Source of the DNA: Candidatus Gastranaerophilales bacterium
GTDB taxonomy: Bacteria; Cyanobacteriota; Vampirovibrionia; Gastranaerophilales; Gastranaerophilaceae
Direction: 5' to 3'
Assembly: GCA_944323335.1 (NCBI GenBank)
Contig: CALUSB010000012.1
Coordinates: 1-51,430, forward strand
Length of the DNA stretch: 51,430 nucleotides
Notes under the pieces: model-generated
Seen by the model: only the letters and a program-made list of their open reading frames with translations
Databases searched by the model: none
Told to the model about the DNA's origin: nothing
Position numbers and translations under genes: made by a program
In this document: in pieces, positions 24,488 through 32,530 of the stretch
Layout: each line of letters opens with the position of its first letter
How positions within the stretch are numbered: the first letter of the stretch is position 1

Positions 24488-24925
24488 TTACTCAGCAACA
24501 GTAACACCCATTGCGCGAGCTGTACCTTCAATCATCTTAACTGCTGCTTCAAGACTAGTAGCATTTAAGTCTTCCATTTTTGTTTTTGCTATTTCTTCAA
24601 GTTGAGCACGTGTAATTTGACCAACTTTTGTTTTGTTTGGTACAGAAGAACCCTTAGGAAGATTAAGAGCTTTCTTAATTAGCACTGCAGCCGGCGGTGA
24701 TTTTGTAACAAAGCTGAAACTTCTGTCTTCGTATACATCGATAACTACAGGAATAATGAAACCTGCTTGAGAAGCAGTTTTTTCATTAAACTGTTTGCAA
24801 AAATCCATGATGTTTACACCTTTTTGACCCAACGCAGGACCAACCGGAGGTGAAGGATTAGCTTTGCCGGCTTCAATTTGAAGTTTAATTTTTCCGGTAA
24901 CTTTTTTGTTTGATTTTGGTGCCAT
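24488..24925 (-). CDS. rplK: 50S ribosomal protein L11
   Basis: 145 residues from the ATG at 24925 (GAAAGGAG 6-7 nt upstream); a longer frame to 24976 would translate through the operator-like hairpin. Standard L11: [21 protein letters not shown] at the N-domain. The C-domain binds the GTPase-associated 23S rRNA ([12 protein letters not shown] ... G-T-A-R-A-M-G). It lies 59 bp after nusG and 49 bp before rplA. Confidence 0.96.
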   Translation of the reverse strand: MAPKSNKKVTGKIKLQIEAGKANPSPPVGPALGQKGVNIMDFCKQFNEKTASQAGFIIPVVIDVYEDRSFSFVTKSPPAAVLIKKALNLPKGSSVPNKTKVGQITRAQLEEIAKTKMEDLNATSLEAAVKMIEGTARAMGVTVAE

Positions 24926-24939
24926 TATTTTCTCCTTTC

Positions 24940-24976
24940 GTGGTAATAGCGAACAGCTTCTATGCTGCTCTTCCAC
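24940..24976 (-). promoter_or_regulatory. L1-operator-like hairpin before rplK
   Basis: Minus-strand order: GTGG, unpaired AA, stem GAGCAGC, ATAGAA loop, stem GCTGTTC, unpaired GCTATTA, CCAC, then GAAAGGAG. The asymmetric internal loop between two helices is the kind of shape ribosomal protein L1 binds in its mRNA targets. Assignment to L1 is inference. Confidence 0.5.
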
Positions 24977-24984
24977 ATTTGTTA

Positions 24985-25617
24985 TTATACTTTTTGAATT
25001 TGTTTGTATTCAAGTTCAACAGGTGTTTCACGGCCGAATATTGAAACATTTGCACGAAGTTTCGATTTGTCGGGATAAACTTCTGTAATGTCTCCAATAA
25101 ATTCGGCAAACGGGCCTGAGACGATTCTGACCTTGTCGCCCACTTTAACATCAAGTTCAATTTTAGGAGCTTGAGTTTGACCGCGGTGAATAATTTTCTT
25201 GATTTCCGAGTCTTTAGCAGGGATAGGTTTCTTAGATGAGCCTACAAATTTTGTAACGCCAGCCGTGTGACGAACAACATACCAAGAGTCATCATCCATT
25301 ATCATTTCAACTAAAACATAGCCGGGGAAAATTTTTTCTTCTTTTTCGGTCTTTTTACCGCCCTTAACTTGTGTAATAGTCTTTTGAGGTACTTCTACGC
25401 GGAAGATTTTTTCCGACATGTTCATATACTCGATACGCTTTTCAAGGTTAACTTTTACCTTATTTTCATGTCCTGAGTATGTATGAACAACGTACCAGCG
25501 TTTTTTAGGAGCTTTGTCAACTTTAGCTGAAGCTTCTTTCTTTTCCTCAGCTTCAAAGTCAACTGCTTCTGTTTGCTCTTCCATTTGTTCCAGATTTTTT
25601 TCTTCTTTTTTATCCAT
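24985..25617 (-). CDS. nusG: Transcription elongation factor NusG
   Basis: 210 residues. The core begins at ~40 with [16 protein letters not shown]. It has the F-P-G-Y-V-L-V-E-M segment and the C-terminal KOW domain ([17 protein letters not shown]). NusG binds RNAP and links it to Rho or the ribosome. The first ~38 residues are an extra acidic extension (many Glu, Gln). It follows secE by 30 bp and precedes rplK, the classic order. Confidence 0.96.
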   Translation of the reverse strand: MDKKEEKNLEQMEEQTEAVDFEAEEKKEASAKVDKAPKKRWYVVHTYSGHENKVKVNLEKRIEYMNMSEKIFRVEVPQKTITQVKGGKKTEKEEKIFPGYVLVEMIMDDDSWYVVRHTAGVTKFVGSSKKPIPAKDSEIKKIIHRGQTQAPKIELDVKVGDKVRIVSGPFAEFIGDITEVYPDKSKLRANVSIFGRETPVELEYKQIQKV

Positions 25618-25647
25618 GATTTACCTTACATTGATTAGTTTTACTTA

Positions 25648-25881
25648 TTAATGCGGCAGAAGCCCCAATATACCTTTAAATATGATATCCATAAGATACA
25701 CAATTATCGTAAAGGCAATTACGACAAACAGAACTACACCTGTTTCAAATATTATTTGATTTTTTTGAGGCCAAGAGATTTTTCCCCATTCAGCCTTTAC
25801 CCCTTTAAAGTAAGCTATAAAGCTTTCTTTAAATGAAGTGTTATTTTCAGATGTTTGTTTTTTTTGTGGTGTATTTGCCAT
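25648..25881 (-). CDS. secE: Preprotein translocase subunit SecE
   Basis: 77 residues: a polar N-tail, the amphipathic F-K-G-V-K-A-E-W-G-K-I-S-W-P motif that clamps SecY, and one membrane span (~44-66). This is the single-span short form found in most bacteria. It is positioned between tRNA-Trp and nusG, as in many genomes, but separated from the tRNA by the repeat array. Confidence 0.93.
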   Translation of the reverse strand: MANTPQKKQTSENNTSFKESFIAYFKGVKAEWGKISWPQKNQIIFETGVVLFVVIAFTIIVYLMDIIFKGILGLLPH

Positions 25882-25936
25882 TATATTTGCCTTATTTCTT
25901 AATACGGACTATTTTTTTGCCAAGAAACTTATTAAA

Positions 25937-26149
25937 ATCGCGCCCTTGTGGACTTGAAGTCCCTTCGACACGCGCTTTTGCGCAGATACCGAAACCGTTT
26001 TCTTAAATTGTATCCTGATGGACTTGAAGTCCCTTCGACACGCGCTTTTGCGCAGATACCGAAACCGTTTTCTTAAATTGTATCCTGATGGACTTGAAGT
26101 CCCTTCGACACGCGCTTTTGCGCAGATACCGAAACCGTTTTCTTAAAAT
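25937..26149 (-). repeat. Three 70-bp tandem repeats resembling the 3' half of tRNA-Trp
   Basis: A 57-bp core is identical at 25951-26007, 26021-26077 and 26091-26147, and a 13-bp linker is identical between copies. The period is 70 bp. Read on the minus strand, each unit lines up with the 3' half of the adjacent tRNA-Trp: the T-arm-like GGGACTTCAAGTCC matches the tRNA T-arm region, and GTGTCGA is shared. The last unit ends in a copy of the acceptor strand (GGGCGC) and the flank ATTTTAA. The anticodon arm is replaced by a TGCGC-AAAA-GCGCG hairpin. In the two inner units GTATC pairs with GATAC, closing a ~50-nt two-hairpin domain (26010-26059, 26080-26129). Confidence 0.95.
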
Positions 26150-26222
26150 CGCGCCCTGAAGGACTCGAACCCTCGACATCCGGTTTTGGAGACCGACGTT
26201 CTACCAACTGAACTAAGGACGC
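26150..26222 (-). tRNA. tRNA-Trp (anticodon CCA)
   Basis: 73 nt with a full cloverleaf. The acceptor stem is GCGTCCT/AGGGCGC with discriminator G; the D-arm is GTTC-AGTTGGTA-GAAC; the anticodon loop CTCCAAA gives CCA; the variable loop has 5 nt; the T-loop is TTCGAGT. The 3' CCA is not encoded. It is located between rpmG and secE on the same strand, a common arrangement. Confidence 0.97.
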
Positions 26223-26264
26223 AACCTAAACTATTAACTTGTCAACCCGTTCAGTTGGTAGAAC
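26198..26264. repeat. Perfect 16-bp inverted repeat of the tRNA D-arm
   Basis: GTTCTACCAACTGAAC at 26198-26213 (the tRNA D-arm region seen on the plus strand) and its exact reverse complement at 26249-26264, separated by 35 bp. In the minus-strand transcript the upstream arm is antisense to the D-arm of the tRNA that follows. A GGACC-GTCG-GGTCC hairpin lies a little further upstream (around 26281-26296). Confidence 0.9.
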
Positions 26265-26327
26265 ATATTTTTGAACTATCGCGGACCCGACGGTCCACTC
26301 GCAACTGAACTTAATATGCAACTAAGA

Positions 26328-26495
26328 CTATTTTGTCTCTTTATGAGTTGTGTGTCTTTGGCATCTTGGGCAGTATTTGCTAAGTTCCATTCTTTCTTTA
26401 AGAGTCTTTTTATTTTTTGTAGTTGTATAGTTTCTTTCCTTGCATTCTTCGCATGCCAGTACAACCATCTTGTCGTTTTTGCCTTTTATACCCAT
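26328..26495 (-). CDS. rpmG: 50S ribosomal protein L33
   Basis: A 55-residue frame starting [18 protein letters not shown]. It has two CxxC pairs (C-E-E-C and C-P-R-C) that bind zinc, the N-Y-T-T-T-K-N-K-K core and the H-T-T-H-K-E-T-K end that typify L33. The ATG at 26495 has AAAGGAG ~6 nt upstream. It is first in the rpmG-tRNA-Trp-secE-nusG-rplK-rplA unit. Confidence 0.95.
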   Translation of the reverse strand: MGIKGKNDKMVVLACEECKERNYTTTKNKKTLKERMELSKYCPRCQRHTTHKETK

Positions 26496-26533
26496 TTCTT
26501 CTCCTTTGTGTAGGGGTGTAAATATCTTCTAAT

Positions 26534-26564
26534 TAATAGAATGTCCGATAGGGACATTCTATTA
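26534..26564. repeat. Perfect 13-bp inverted repeat in the rpmG leader
   Basis: TAATAGAATGTCC (26534-26546) and its exact complement (26552-26564) around GATAG. No T-run follows on the minus strand, so it is not an ordinary terminator for pilT. It sits between the candidate rpmG promoter and the gene, and could be an operator or a leader hairpin. Confidence 0.7.
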
Positions 26565-26589
26565 GTAATTTTATTAACTTTATAAAATC

Positions 26590-26617
26590 ATTCTAACAAG
26601 AACATGTTTTCTTGCAA
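26590..26617 (-). promoter_or_regulatory. Candidate sigma-70 promoter of rpmG-tRNA-secE-nusG-rplKA
   Basis: TTGCAA (26617-26612), a 16-bp spacer and TAGAAT (26595-26590) between pilT and rpmG. The predicted leader is ~90 nt and includes the 13-bp inverted repeat. Confidence 0.5.
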
Positions 26618-26653
26618 ACATTTTTTTAAAATACTTAACAAAAAAACGGATTA

Positions 26654-27763
26654 TTAACCAAGACTTGACCTCGCGCTTTGAATTGACGGAGTGCTTGAAC
26701 CCAGCATACGCTTTAGTTCTTCTATATGCTGAGCTTTTGCTATAGCGTCTTCTTTAGTAATAAGCCCTTGTTTGCACAAATCTCTAAGTGCCATCTCTAA
26801 AGTCTGCATACCCATACCTGCACCCGTTTGAATAGCGGAATAAATCTGTGCGGTTTTTTGCTCTCTTATAAGGTTTGCTATGGCGTTATTTACTATCATT
26901 ATCTCTTGTGCCATAACACGACCTTTTTTGGTTACACCATCTTCAGAGAGTTTTTGCAACAAAGTTTGAGAAAAAACAGCAATCAAACTGTTAGACAACT
27001 GCAAACGAATTTGTTGTTGCTGACCTTGCGGGAATACGTCAATAATACGGTCAATTGTCTGCGAAGCAGATGAGGTGTGAAGTGTTCCCATAACAAGGTG
27101 ACCTGTTTCAGCAGCAGTTAGCGCAAGCCCTATTGTTTCTAAGTCCCTCATCTCACCGACCAGAATAACATCCGGGTCTTCACGAAGTGCCGAGCGAAGA
27201 GCGTTTGCGGTTGAGCGGGTATCTTGCCCCAGTTCCCTTTGGTGAACAACACTTTTTTTAGACGTGTGAATAAATTCGATAGGGTCTTCAATGGTCAAAA
27301 TATGTTCTGTTCTGTTTGTATTAATATAATCAACCATAGCAGCAAGCGTTGTAGATTTACCCGAACCGGTAGGCCCTGTTACAAGTATTAAGCCTCTTGG
27401 CTTTTGAGCAATTTTTTTGACAATTTCAGGCAAGCCTAAATCATCACAACTTGGAGGTTCAGAGTTAATTGTACGAAACGCCGCAGCGTAGTTGCCTTTA
27501 TCCCTGTACACGTTTACCCTGAAACGTCCTACACCATGCAAACCGTAACCAAAGTCCAACTCCCAATTCTGCTCAAGACTGCGTCTTTGCTCGTTTGTTA
27601 AAATAGGGAAAACAATAGTTTCCACATCTTCTCCGCTCAACACGGGCAGATTAGTTCTAACCAACTCGCCGTCAATTCGAAGCACAGGCGGCAAATTAGC
27701 AGATATGTGCAAGTCGCTTGCTTTTTTTGCAACGGTAAGTTCGAGTATCTCTTCAATAAGCAT
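26654..27763 (-). CDS. pilT: Type IV pilus retraction ATPase PilT
   Basis: 369 residues. An N-terminal PAS-like domain (D-L-H-I-S-A-N-L-P-P-V-L-R) is followed by the secretion ATPase domain: Walker A G-P-T-G-S-G-K-S-T-T near 130, Asp box (I-L-T-I-E-D-P-I-E-F), Walker B (D-P-D-V-I-L-V-G-E-M-R-D), and the His box H-L-V-M-G-T-L-H-T. The A-I-R-N-L-I-R-E-type motif of PilT is present as A-I-A-N-L-I-R-E-Q-K. It pulls pilin subunits back into the membrane for twitching or surface contact. It stands alone, with a CCGGAG ribosome-binding site. A pilin-like gene lies at 35853. Confidence 0.95.
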   Translation of the reverse strand: MLIEEILELTVAKKASDLHISANLPPVLRIDGELVRTNLPVLSGEDVETIVFPILTNEQRRSLEQNWELDFGYGLHGVGRFRVNVYRDKGNYAAAFRTINSEPPSCDDLGLPEIVKKIAQKPRGLILVTGPTGSGKSTTLAAMVDYINTNRTEHILTIEDPIEFIHTSKKSVVHQRELGQDTRSTANALRSALREDPDVILVGEMRDLETIGLALTAAETGHLVMGTLHTSSASQTIDRIIDVFPQGQQQQIRLQLSNSLIAVFSQTLLQKLSEDGVTKKGRVMAQEIMIVNNAIANLIREQKTAQIYSAIQTGAGMGMQTLEMALRDLCKQGLITKEDAIAKAQHIEELKRMLGSSTPSIQSARSSLG

Positions 27764-27789
27764 TATTTATCTCCGGTATATAATTAACA

Positions 27790-27818
27790 ATATTACACAT
27801 ATAAGCCAAAATTGTAAA
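27790..27818 (-). promoter_or_regulatory. Sigma-70 promoter of pilT
   Basis: TTTACA (27818-27813), a 17-bp spacer and TAATAT (27795-27790), about 27 nt upstream of the pilT start. The rest of 27764-28040 is AT-rich, with no gene visible. Confidence 0.55.
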
Positions 27819-27974
27819 GAAAACTAAGCTTTAAATACTCTAAAATTATTAATAAATTTTTTTTAAACCTTGTATAAATTTTACACTTAATCAAAATAAG
27901 CCCTACATAAAGGAGTCTGATTTTTGCTTTTTTAAAAACTGTATAAAGTGTCAAAAGTACTATAAATAAAGGGC

Positions 27975-28003
27975 TTGCGGGATTTGTAAATTCGTGTTAC
28001 AAT
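27975..28003 (+). promoter_or_regulatory. Promoter of the glycosidase-like gene
   Basis: TTGCGG (27975-27980), a 17-bp spacer and TACAAT (27998-28003) preceded by TGT, giving an extended -10. The leader is ~30 nt with a GGAG ribosome-binding site. Confidence 0.55.
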
Positions 28004-28040
28004 AGTAGTAGATAAGAAAAGTACGAAGACGGAGCATTAA

Positions 28041-29354
28041 ATGAGTACGGCAGAAATCACCGGACAAATTTCCTGTTCGTCGGGACATATAAGGCAATTG
28101 AAAGAAAAAGTCCCGCCAAACTCCGTCTATAACATTATTTTGGCCACAATAGTAACACTATGCATAACTGTAACATCGGGTGTCTGCTCAAAAGCTCTAA
28201 GCTCAAGCCACCCGATTTTTATTGAAAAAAATCAAGGTTCGGAGCAACTTGCCTACGTTTCACCCCTGCAACAGGAGGCAATTAACCAACATAAATTTGT
28301 CGAAAGAATAAATAAAAAATACCCGATACAAACACTCAGCTACCCGACAAAAGGCGTTGCTCACATAAAAATGACACGCTATATAAACTCAAAACCCATC
28401 AAACTAAACATTGTAGAAATTGACCGCGGTGCAAACCACGCCTTAAGCATAAAACCCCAAACTGCAAGCACAAAGCTCAATGCCAGAGCGCAAATAAGAA
28501 CAATAGCTCAAAAAAACAATTCAATAGTTGCAATTAATGCCGGATACTTTAAACCCCAAACGGGCGTACCCCTTGGCGCTTTAATGATAAATAACGAGGT
28601 TTTAACAGGCCCAATTTATAACAGAGTAGGCATAGGAATTATAGAAGATAACAACGAAACCCGCTTTGTTATGGACAAAGTTACAATGGATATCACCATA
28701 AAATCCAACAGATTAAACATAAAAGCAGATAACATTAACCAGCCCAGAATGCTTAGCACTTACACTATTATCTACACCCCGCACTGGGGCAAAATGTCGC
28801 CTATGGCGCCAAAATACGGAAAAGTTGCAGCCGTTAAAGACGGCAGAATAATTGCAATGAGTGCAAATCAAATCGCAATTCCTGAGGATGGTTTTGTAAT
28901 AAGTGCTCCTGCCAAAATCCTTGATGATTTTGCAAAAGGAAGAAACATCTCCTATGAAATTAAGCTCCCCGAAACATTTAAAGATGCAAATCACATAATA
29001 GGTGCAGGCCCCTACCTTGTAAAAGACGGGGAAGTCTTTGTTGACGTTAGCGCGCAAAAATTTGGCTCAATTACAGGCAGAAACCCTCGCTCTGCCATAG
29101 GTTACAGCGAAGATAACAAACTTATTATTCTAACCGTTGACGGCAGAGAAGAAAGCTCGGTCGGCGTGACCTTAACGGAACTTGCCTACATTATGAAAGG
29201 TCTTGGCTGCAAATATGCAATGAACTTTGACGGAGGCGGCTCAAGTGTAATTTATGTAAACGGCAAAGTCACAAACTCGCCCGCCCAAAGAGACGGTATC
29301 AGCATATCAAACGCGCTTACCGTAAGTGAAATTCAGGAAGAATCTCAAACTTGA
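28041..29354 (+). CDS. Membrane-anchored phosphodiester glycosidase (NAGPA)-domain protein
   Basis: 437 residues. A short cytoplasmic N-terminus is followed by one membrane helix (~31-49), then ~90 residues of linker and a C-terminal NAGPA-type domain. Visible family marks are V-A-I-N-A-G-Y-F, G-A-L-M-I-N-N, the ..GRNPRSAIGYSEDNKLIILTVDGR.. block and the M-N-F-D-G-G-G-S-S region near the end. In other bacteria such domains are exported and act on phosphodiester-linked sugars of cell-wall or exopolysaccharide; the exact substrate is unknown. Its last 10 bp overlap the opposing O-methyltransferase gene. Confidence 0.85.
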   Translation: MSTAEITGQISCSSGHIRQLKEKVPPNSVYNIILATIVTLCITVTSGVCSKALSSSHPIFIEKNQGSEQLAYVSPLQQEAINQHKFVERINKKYPIQTLSYPTKGVAHIKMTRYINSKPIKLNIVEIDRGANHALSIKPQTASTKLNARAQIRTIAQKNNSIVAINAGYFKPQTGVPLGALMINNEVLTGPIYNRVGIGIIEDNNETRFVMDKVTMDITIKSNRLNIKADNINQPRMLSTYTIIYTPHWGKMSPMAPKYGKVAAVKDGRIIAMSANQIAIPEDGFVISAPAKILDDFAKGRNISYEIKLPETFKDANHIIGAGPYLVKDGEVFVDVSAQKFGSITGRNPRSAIGYSEDNKLIILTVDGREESSVGVTLTELAYIMKGLGCKYAMNFDGGGSSVIYVNGKVTNSPAQRDGISISNALTVSEIQEESQT

Positions 29355-29941
29355 ACTTTGTAGGATAGAAATAAACCCGCTTCAAAATTTAGCATCTGAT
29401 TTTGATAATTAGGGTGCTCTTCAAGCGCTTTTATATACGGCTCAACTTTTTTAGCGTGAGAAATAGTATTATCGGCAGCAATTATACCGCCAAATTTTAA
29501 TAAGGGGTCAATTTTATGAAAATACTCGATATATTCAAGTTTATTGGCATCGATGAAAATGAAATCGAAAGGCTCTCTTGTGCCTTGTTTAACTTCGCTA
29601 CCCATTTCATCTAAAATTGCAAGTGCCGAGCCTAAAAGCGGTTCTATAAGACTATCTACCTTGCAGATTTTAAAGTTTTCTTTTGCAACAGATTGTCTTT
29701 TGTCCCAAAATTCAATCGTCGTAAGTTTTCCGCCCGTATGTCTTAGCGCATCAGCGAGCCATATTGCACTATAGCCGTTAGATGTACCAAGCTCGAGCAC
29801 GTTTTTTGAATTGTGCATTTTAATCAACATATTCAAAAAATTTGCCGTAGCTCTGTCTATATTCCAAAATTCTTTTCTTGTCTGCTCAAGAGCAAATAAA
29901 ACATCTTTTGATTTTGTATCAAACTTATCTATAGTATTCAT
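29345..29941 (-). CDS. SAM-dependent O-methyltransferase (CCoAMT-like)
   Basis: 198 residues with the class I fold. The SAM-binding V-L-E-L-G-T-S-N-G-Y-S-A-I-W-L lies near 45, an acidic residue follows at T-T-I-E, then D-F-I-F-I-D-A-N-K-L-E-Y and the G-G-I-I-A-A-D-N-T pattern of the caffeoyl-CoA-type O-methyltransferase group (metal-binding Asp residues). Length fits. The substrate is unknown. It starts 1 bp after the stop of the upstream beta-propeller gene, so the two are co-transcribed. Confidence 0.88.
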   Translation of the reverse strand: MNTIDKFDTKSKDVLFALEQTRKEFWNIDRATANFLNMLIKMHNSKNVLELGTSNGYSAIWLADALRHTGGKLTTIEFWDKRQSVAKENFKICKVDSLIEPLLGSALAILDEMGSEVKQGTREPFDFIFIDANKLEYIEYFHKIDPLLKFGGIIAADNTISHAKKVEPYIKALEEHPNYQNQMLNFEAGLFLSYKVQV

Positions 29942-29942
29942 A

Positions 29943-31400
29943 TTACAAATCCTGAACAGGAGTCTTATCCATAATTACAATATTTGAAACATCGATAAGC
30001 GCAGGCTGTTTTTTTATAAGAGTCATTTTTTCAAGGTCGTAGAGCAAAAATTTCTTTGAATTGACACCTGTTATAATAACATTATGCTGGTCAGGTACAA
30101 GGGTTATTTTTGAATAAAAACCGTCTTTATCAAGCTGAGTTGAGAGTATTATTTTTTTCTTTTCACTGTCATACACTTCAAGCACGCCTTCTTTGGCACA
30201 AAGAACATAGATTTTGCTCTGATACATAATGGCGTCAACCGGTTTTTCATTCAGGTTTTCTTCATCGACAAGAGCAAGTGTATTTCTGTCGTACACGTAC
30301 ATTTTATTCTGTGTTCTTGATATTGCATAAATAAAGTTATTATCACACATAACTTTTGAGATATTTTTAATCTTGGCTACAGGGTTTACTTGAGTATTTT
30401 CACCGAGTTTAAGAGTAAAAAGTTCCCCTGAAACGCCGTCTACAAAAACAATTGAACCCCCATCAGTTGAAACTGCCAAACGAGATGGCGACTGCTCTAG
30501 CCTTATGGCGCGCTCTAACCTTGCCGAGTTTAAATCAACACAATAAATTGTATTTGCATTTTGCGAACTTACATACGCCATATTTGAATTTGCGTCTATA
30601 TCAACATCCTTTGCAACATCATCCAAAGGAATTTGAGTTAAGATTCTTTCATTTTTAAGGTCAATGATTTCAAGATTTTTATTTGCAAAATAAACTACAA
30701 GGGCAAATTTTGTAGAGTTTGATGCAACTATTTTTGATGGCAGAGCACTCAGTTTTAGCTCGTATAAGGGGGATTTTGAACTGTCGTCATATACAAACAT
30801 AAACTTAGAATTTGCTGTCGTAAGGTATGTTTTTTTATTTTTGAGTTCCCTAAGCGGTATAAACTCGTTTTTCATAAGAGTTTCTGACGGGTCTTTTTTG
30901 TCTTTTGTCAAATAAACAAGGTTTCCCTCATTTTTTGAAGGTATAACAAGGTCACCCAAAACAAGTTTTAAATTCTCCGGCATCTTGAGCCCCGGCGGAA
31001 CAAGCATATCTTGAGGCATAACACCTAATTTAACTTTCATAGGGAAATCTTCATAACTTGTAAGAGTGTAGTCGCCTTTTTTGTCCTTAAAGAGTTTTAA
31101 AAGTACAAAATTATTGTTAAAAACAACAATTTCAGGTTTGTCTTTTAGAGTTTTTCCTTTTGGATATGTATATTCAATCTTTAAATTATTGACTGCATTT
31201 GTTTGAGCAGGATATAAGGGTATATACATAACATCAGGCGATACAACAATCACAGAGTCAAAACGCTGAGTTGATGAGGGCAATTGCTCTTTTACATATT
31301 CCCAAACTTCAATCGGGAGCTTAGAAGCGTGAGCACTTTGGCATAAAACCACAAGTGCAAATAAACTTACAAAAAGCTTTAACCCTCTTTTAAAACCCAT
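29943..31400 (-). CDS. Exported beta-propeller (YVTN-like) protein
   Basis: 485 residues. A signal peptide (K-R-G-L-K-L-F, hydrophobic core, H-A-S cut near 26) is followed by an N-terminal beta-rich domain and then, from about residue 200, repeated ~40-residue units of the type D-x-x-S-N-M-A-Y-V-S-S...I-Y-C-V-D-L-N-S. These fit blades of a seven-bladed propeller. Such proteins usually bind partners at the cell surface or in the periplasm. No catalytic motif is seen. It follows dnaJ by 8 bp on the same strand as grpE-dnaJ. Confidence 0.75.
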   Translation of the reverse strand: MGFKRGLKLFVSLFALVVLCQSAHASKLPIEVWEYVKEQLPSSTQRFDSVIVVSPDVMYIPLYPAQTNAVNNLKIEYTYPKGKTLKDKPEIVVFNNNFVLLKLFKDKKGDYTLTSYEDFPMKVKLGVMPQDMLVPPGLKMPENLKLVLGDLVIPSKNEGNLVYLTKDKKDPSETLMKNEFIPLRELKNKKTYLTTANSKFMFVYDDSSKSPLYELKLSALPSKIVASNSTKFALVVYFANKNLEIIDLKNERILTQIPLDDVAKDVDIDANSNMAYVSSQNANTIYCVDLNSARLERAIRLEQSPSRLAVSTDGGSIVFVDGVSGELFTLKLGENTQVNPVAKIKNISKVMCDNNFIYAISRTQNKMYVYDRNTLALVDEENLNEKPVDAIMYQSKIYVLCAKEGVLEVYDSEKKKIILSTQLDKDGFYSKITLVPDQHNVIITGVNSKKFLLYDLEKMTLIKKQPALIDVSNIVIMDKTPVQDL

Positions 31401-31408
31401 ACTCTCTC

Positions 31409-32530
31409 CTATTTTTTAAGCGTAGCTTTTACCCTCTCAAGCAGACTTTCTTCTTTTTTTGTGCTGTTTTGAAGTTCAAAAAGCTCTCTGTATAATTTTT
31501 CTTCCCTGTCTGATAATTTTTTAGGCGTCTTTACAATTATTGTAACATAATGAGCGCCTTTTTGTGAATCAGAACCCAAGTGAGGTACGCCAAAGTCTTT
31601 AAGGACAATATTTTCTCCGCTTTGGATACCTTGAGGGATATTTATTTGTTTTTCGCCGTGGATTGTATTTATAGTAACACTATCACCTAAAACGGCCTGT
31701 GGAACTGATATTTCAAGTTTTGTATGAATATCATAACCGTTTCTTATAAATTCTTTTGAATCTCTAACGTGTAATACAACGTACAAATCACCCGCTCTGC
31801 CGCCATTTTTACCGGCGTCGCCCTCGTTTGCAAGTCTTATTTTTGAACCCATATCTACACCATGGGGAATTTTTATTTTTATGGATTTTTCTTTAGCTAC
31901 ACTTCCTTGACCCTTACACTTTTTGCAGGCAGCTTTTGGATTTTTTCCGCTGCCATGGCATGTAGGACAAACGGTAACTGATGTAAAAGAACCTAAAATT
32001 GTCCTTGTGCTCTGCTGTACTCTTCCTTGCCCGTGACATGTGGGGCAGACTGTATCTTTTGCATCTTTATCAAGACCCGTACCCGAGCAGACATCACAGG
32101 GTTCAAGGTGGTCAAATTTAATTTCTTTTTCAGCACCAAAGACAGCTTCCATAAAGTCTATTTCTATATCAAGCCTTAAATCAGCCCCTCTTTGCGGTGC
32201 GTTAGGATTAACACGGCCTGATGAAAAACCGCCCATACCGCCGCCAAAAAATGACGAAAAAATATCTCCCAAATCGCCAAAATCAAAATCAAAGGCGTTT
32301 GTATTATATCCGGCGTTTTTAAGGCCCTCTTCACCGTATCTGTCATAAAGTTCTCGCTTATTGTCATCCATTAAGGTTTCATAAGCTCTGCCCAGTTCTT
32401 TAAACTTTTCTTCCGCCCCTTCTTCTTTGTTAACATCGGGGTGATATTTCCTTGCAAGTTTCCTAAATGCGCTTTTTATCTCATCTTTTGTGGCATTTCT
32501 GCTAACGCCAAGGGTTTCATAGTAATCCAT
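31409..32530 (-). CDS. dnaJ: Chaperone DnaJ
   Basis: 373 residues, complete type I Hsp40. The J domain has H-P-D at ~33-35, followed by a Gly/Phe region. The zinc-finger domain has all four CxxCxGxG repeats ([32 protein letters not shown]), then the substrate-binding C-domains. It stimulates DnaK ATPase. Its ATG shares a base with the grpE stop (TAATG). Confidence 0.96.
   Translation of the reverse strand: MDYYETLGVSRNATKDEIKSAFRKLARKYHPDVNKEEGAEEKFKELGRAYETLMDDNKRELYDRYGEEGLKNAGYNTNAFDFDFGDLGDIFSSFFGGGMGGFSSGRVNPNAPQRGADLRLDIEIDFMEAVFGAEKEIKFDHLEPCDVCSGTGLDKDAKDTVCPTCHGQGRVQQSTRTILGSFTSVTVCPTCHGSGKNPKAACKKCKGQGSVAKEKSIKIKIPHGVDMGSKIRLANEGDAGKNGGRAGDLYVVLHVRDSKEFIRNGYDIHTKLEISVPQAVLGDSVTINTIHGEKQINIPQGIQSGENIVLKDFGVPHLGSDSQKGAHYVTIIVKTPKKLSDREEKLYRELFELQNSTKKEESLLERVKATLKK

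Noticed and set aside
25937-26149. CRISPR array
   Set aside because: The three direct repeats have identical 13-bp linkers instead of unique spacers and resemble tRNA-Trp. No cas genes are nearby.
26276-26464. 62-codon minus-strand frame overlapping rpmG
   Set aside because: The correct frame here is the 55-residue L33 with zinc cysteines. The other frame is a shadow.
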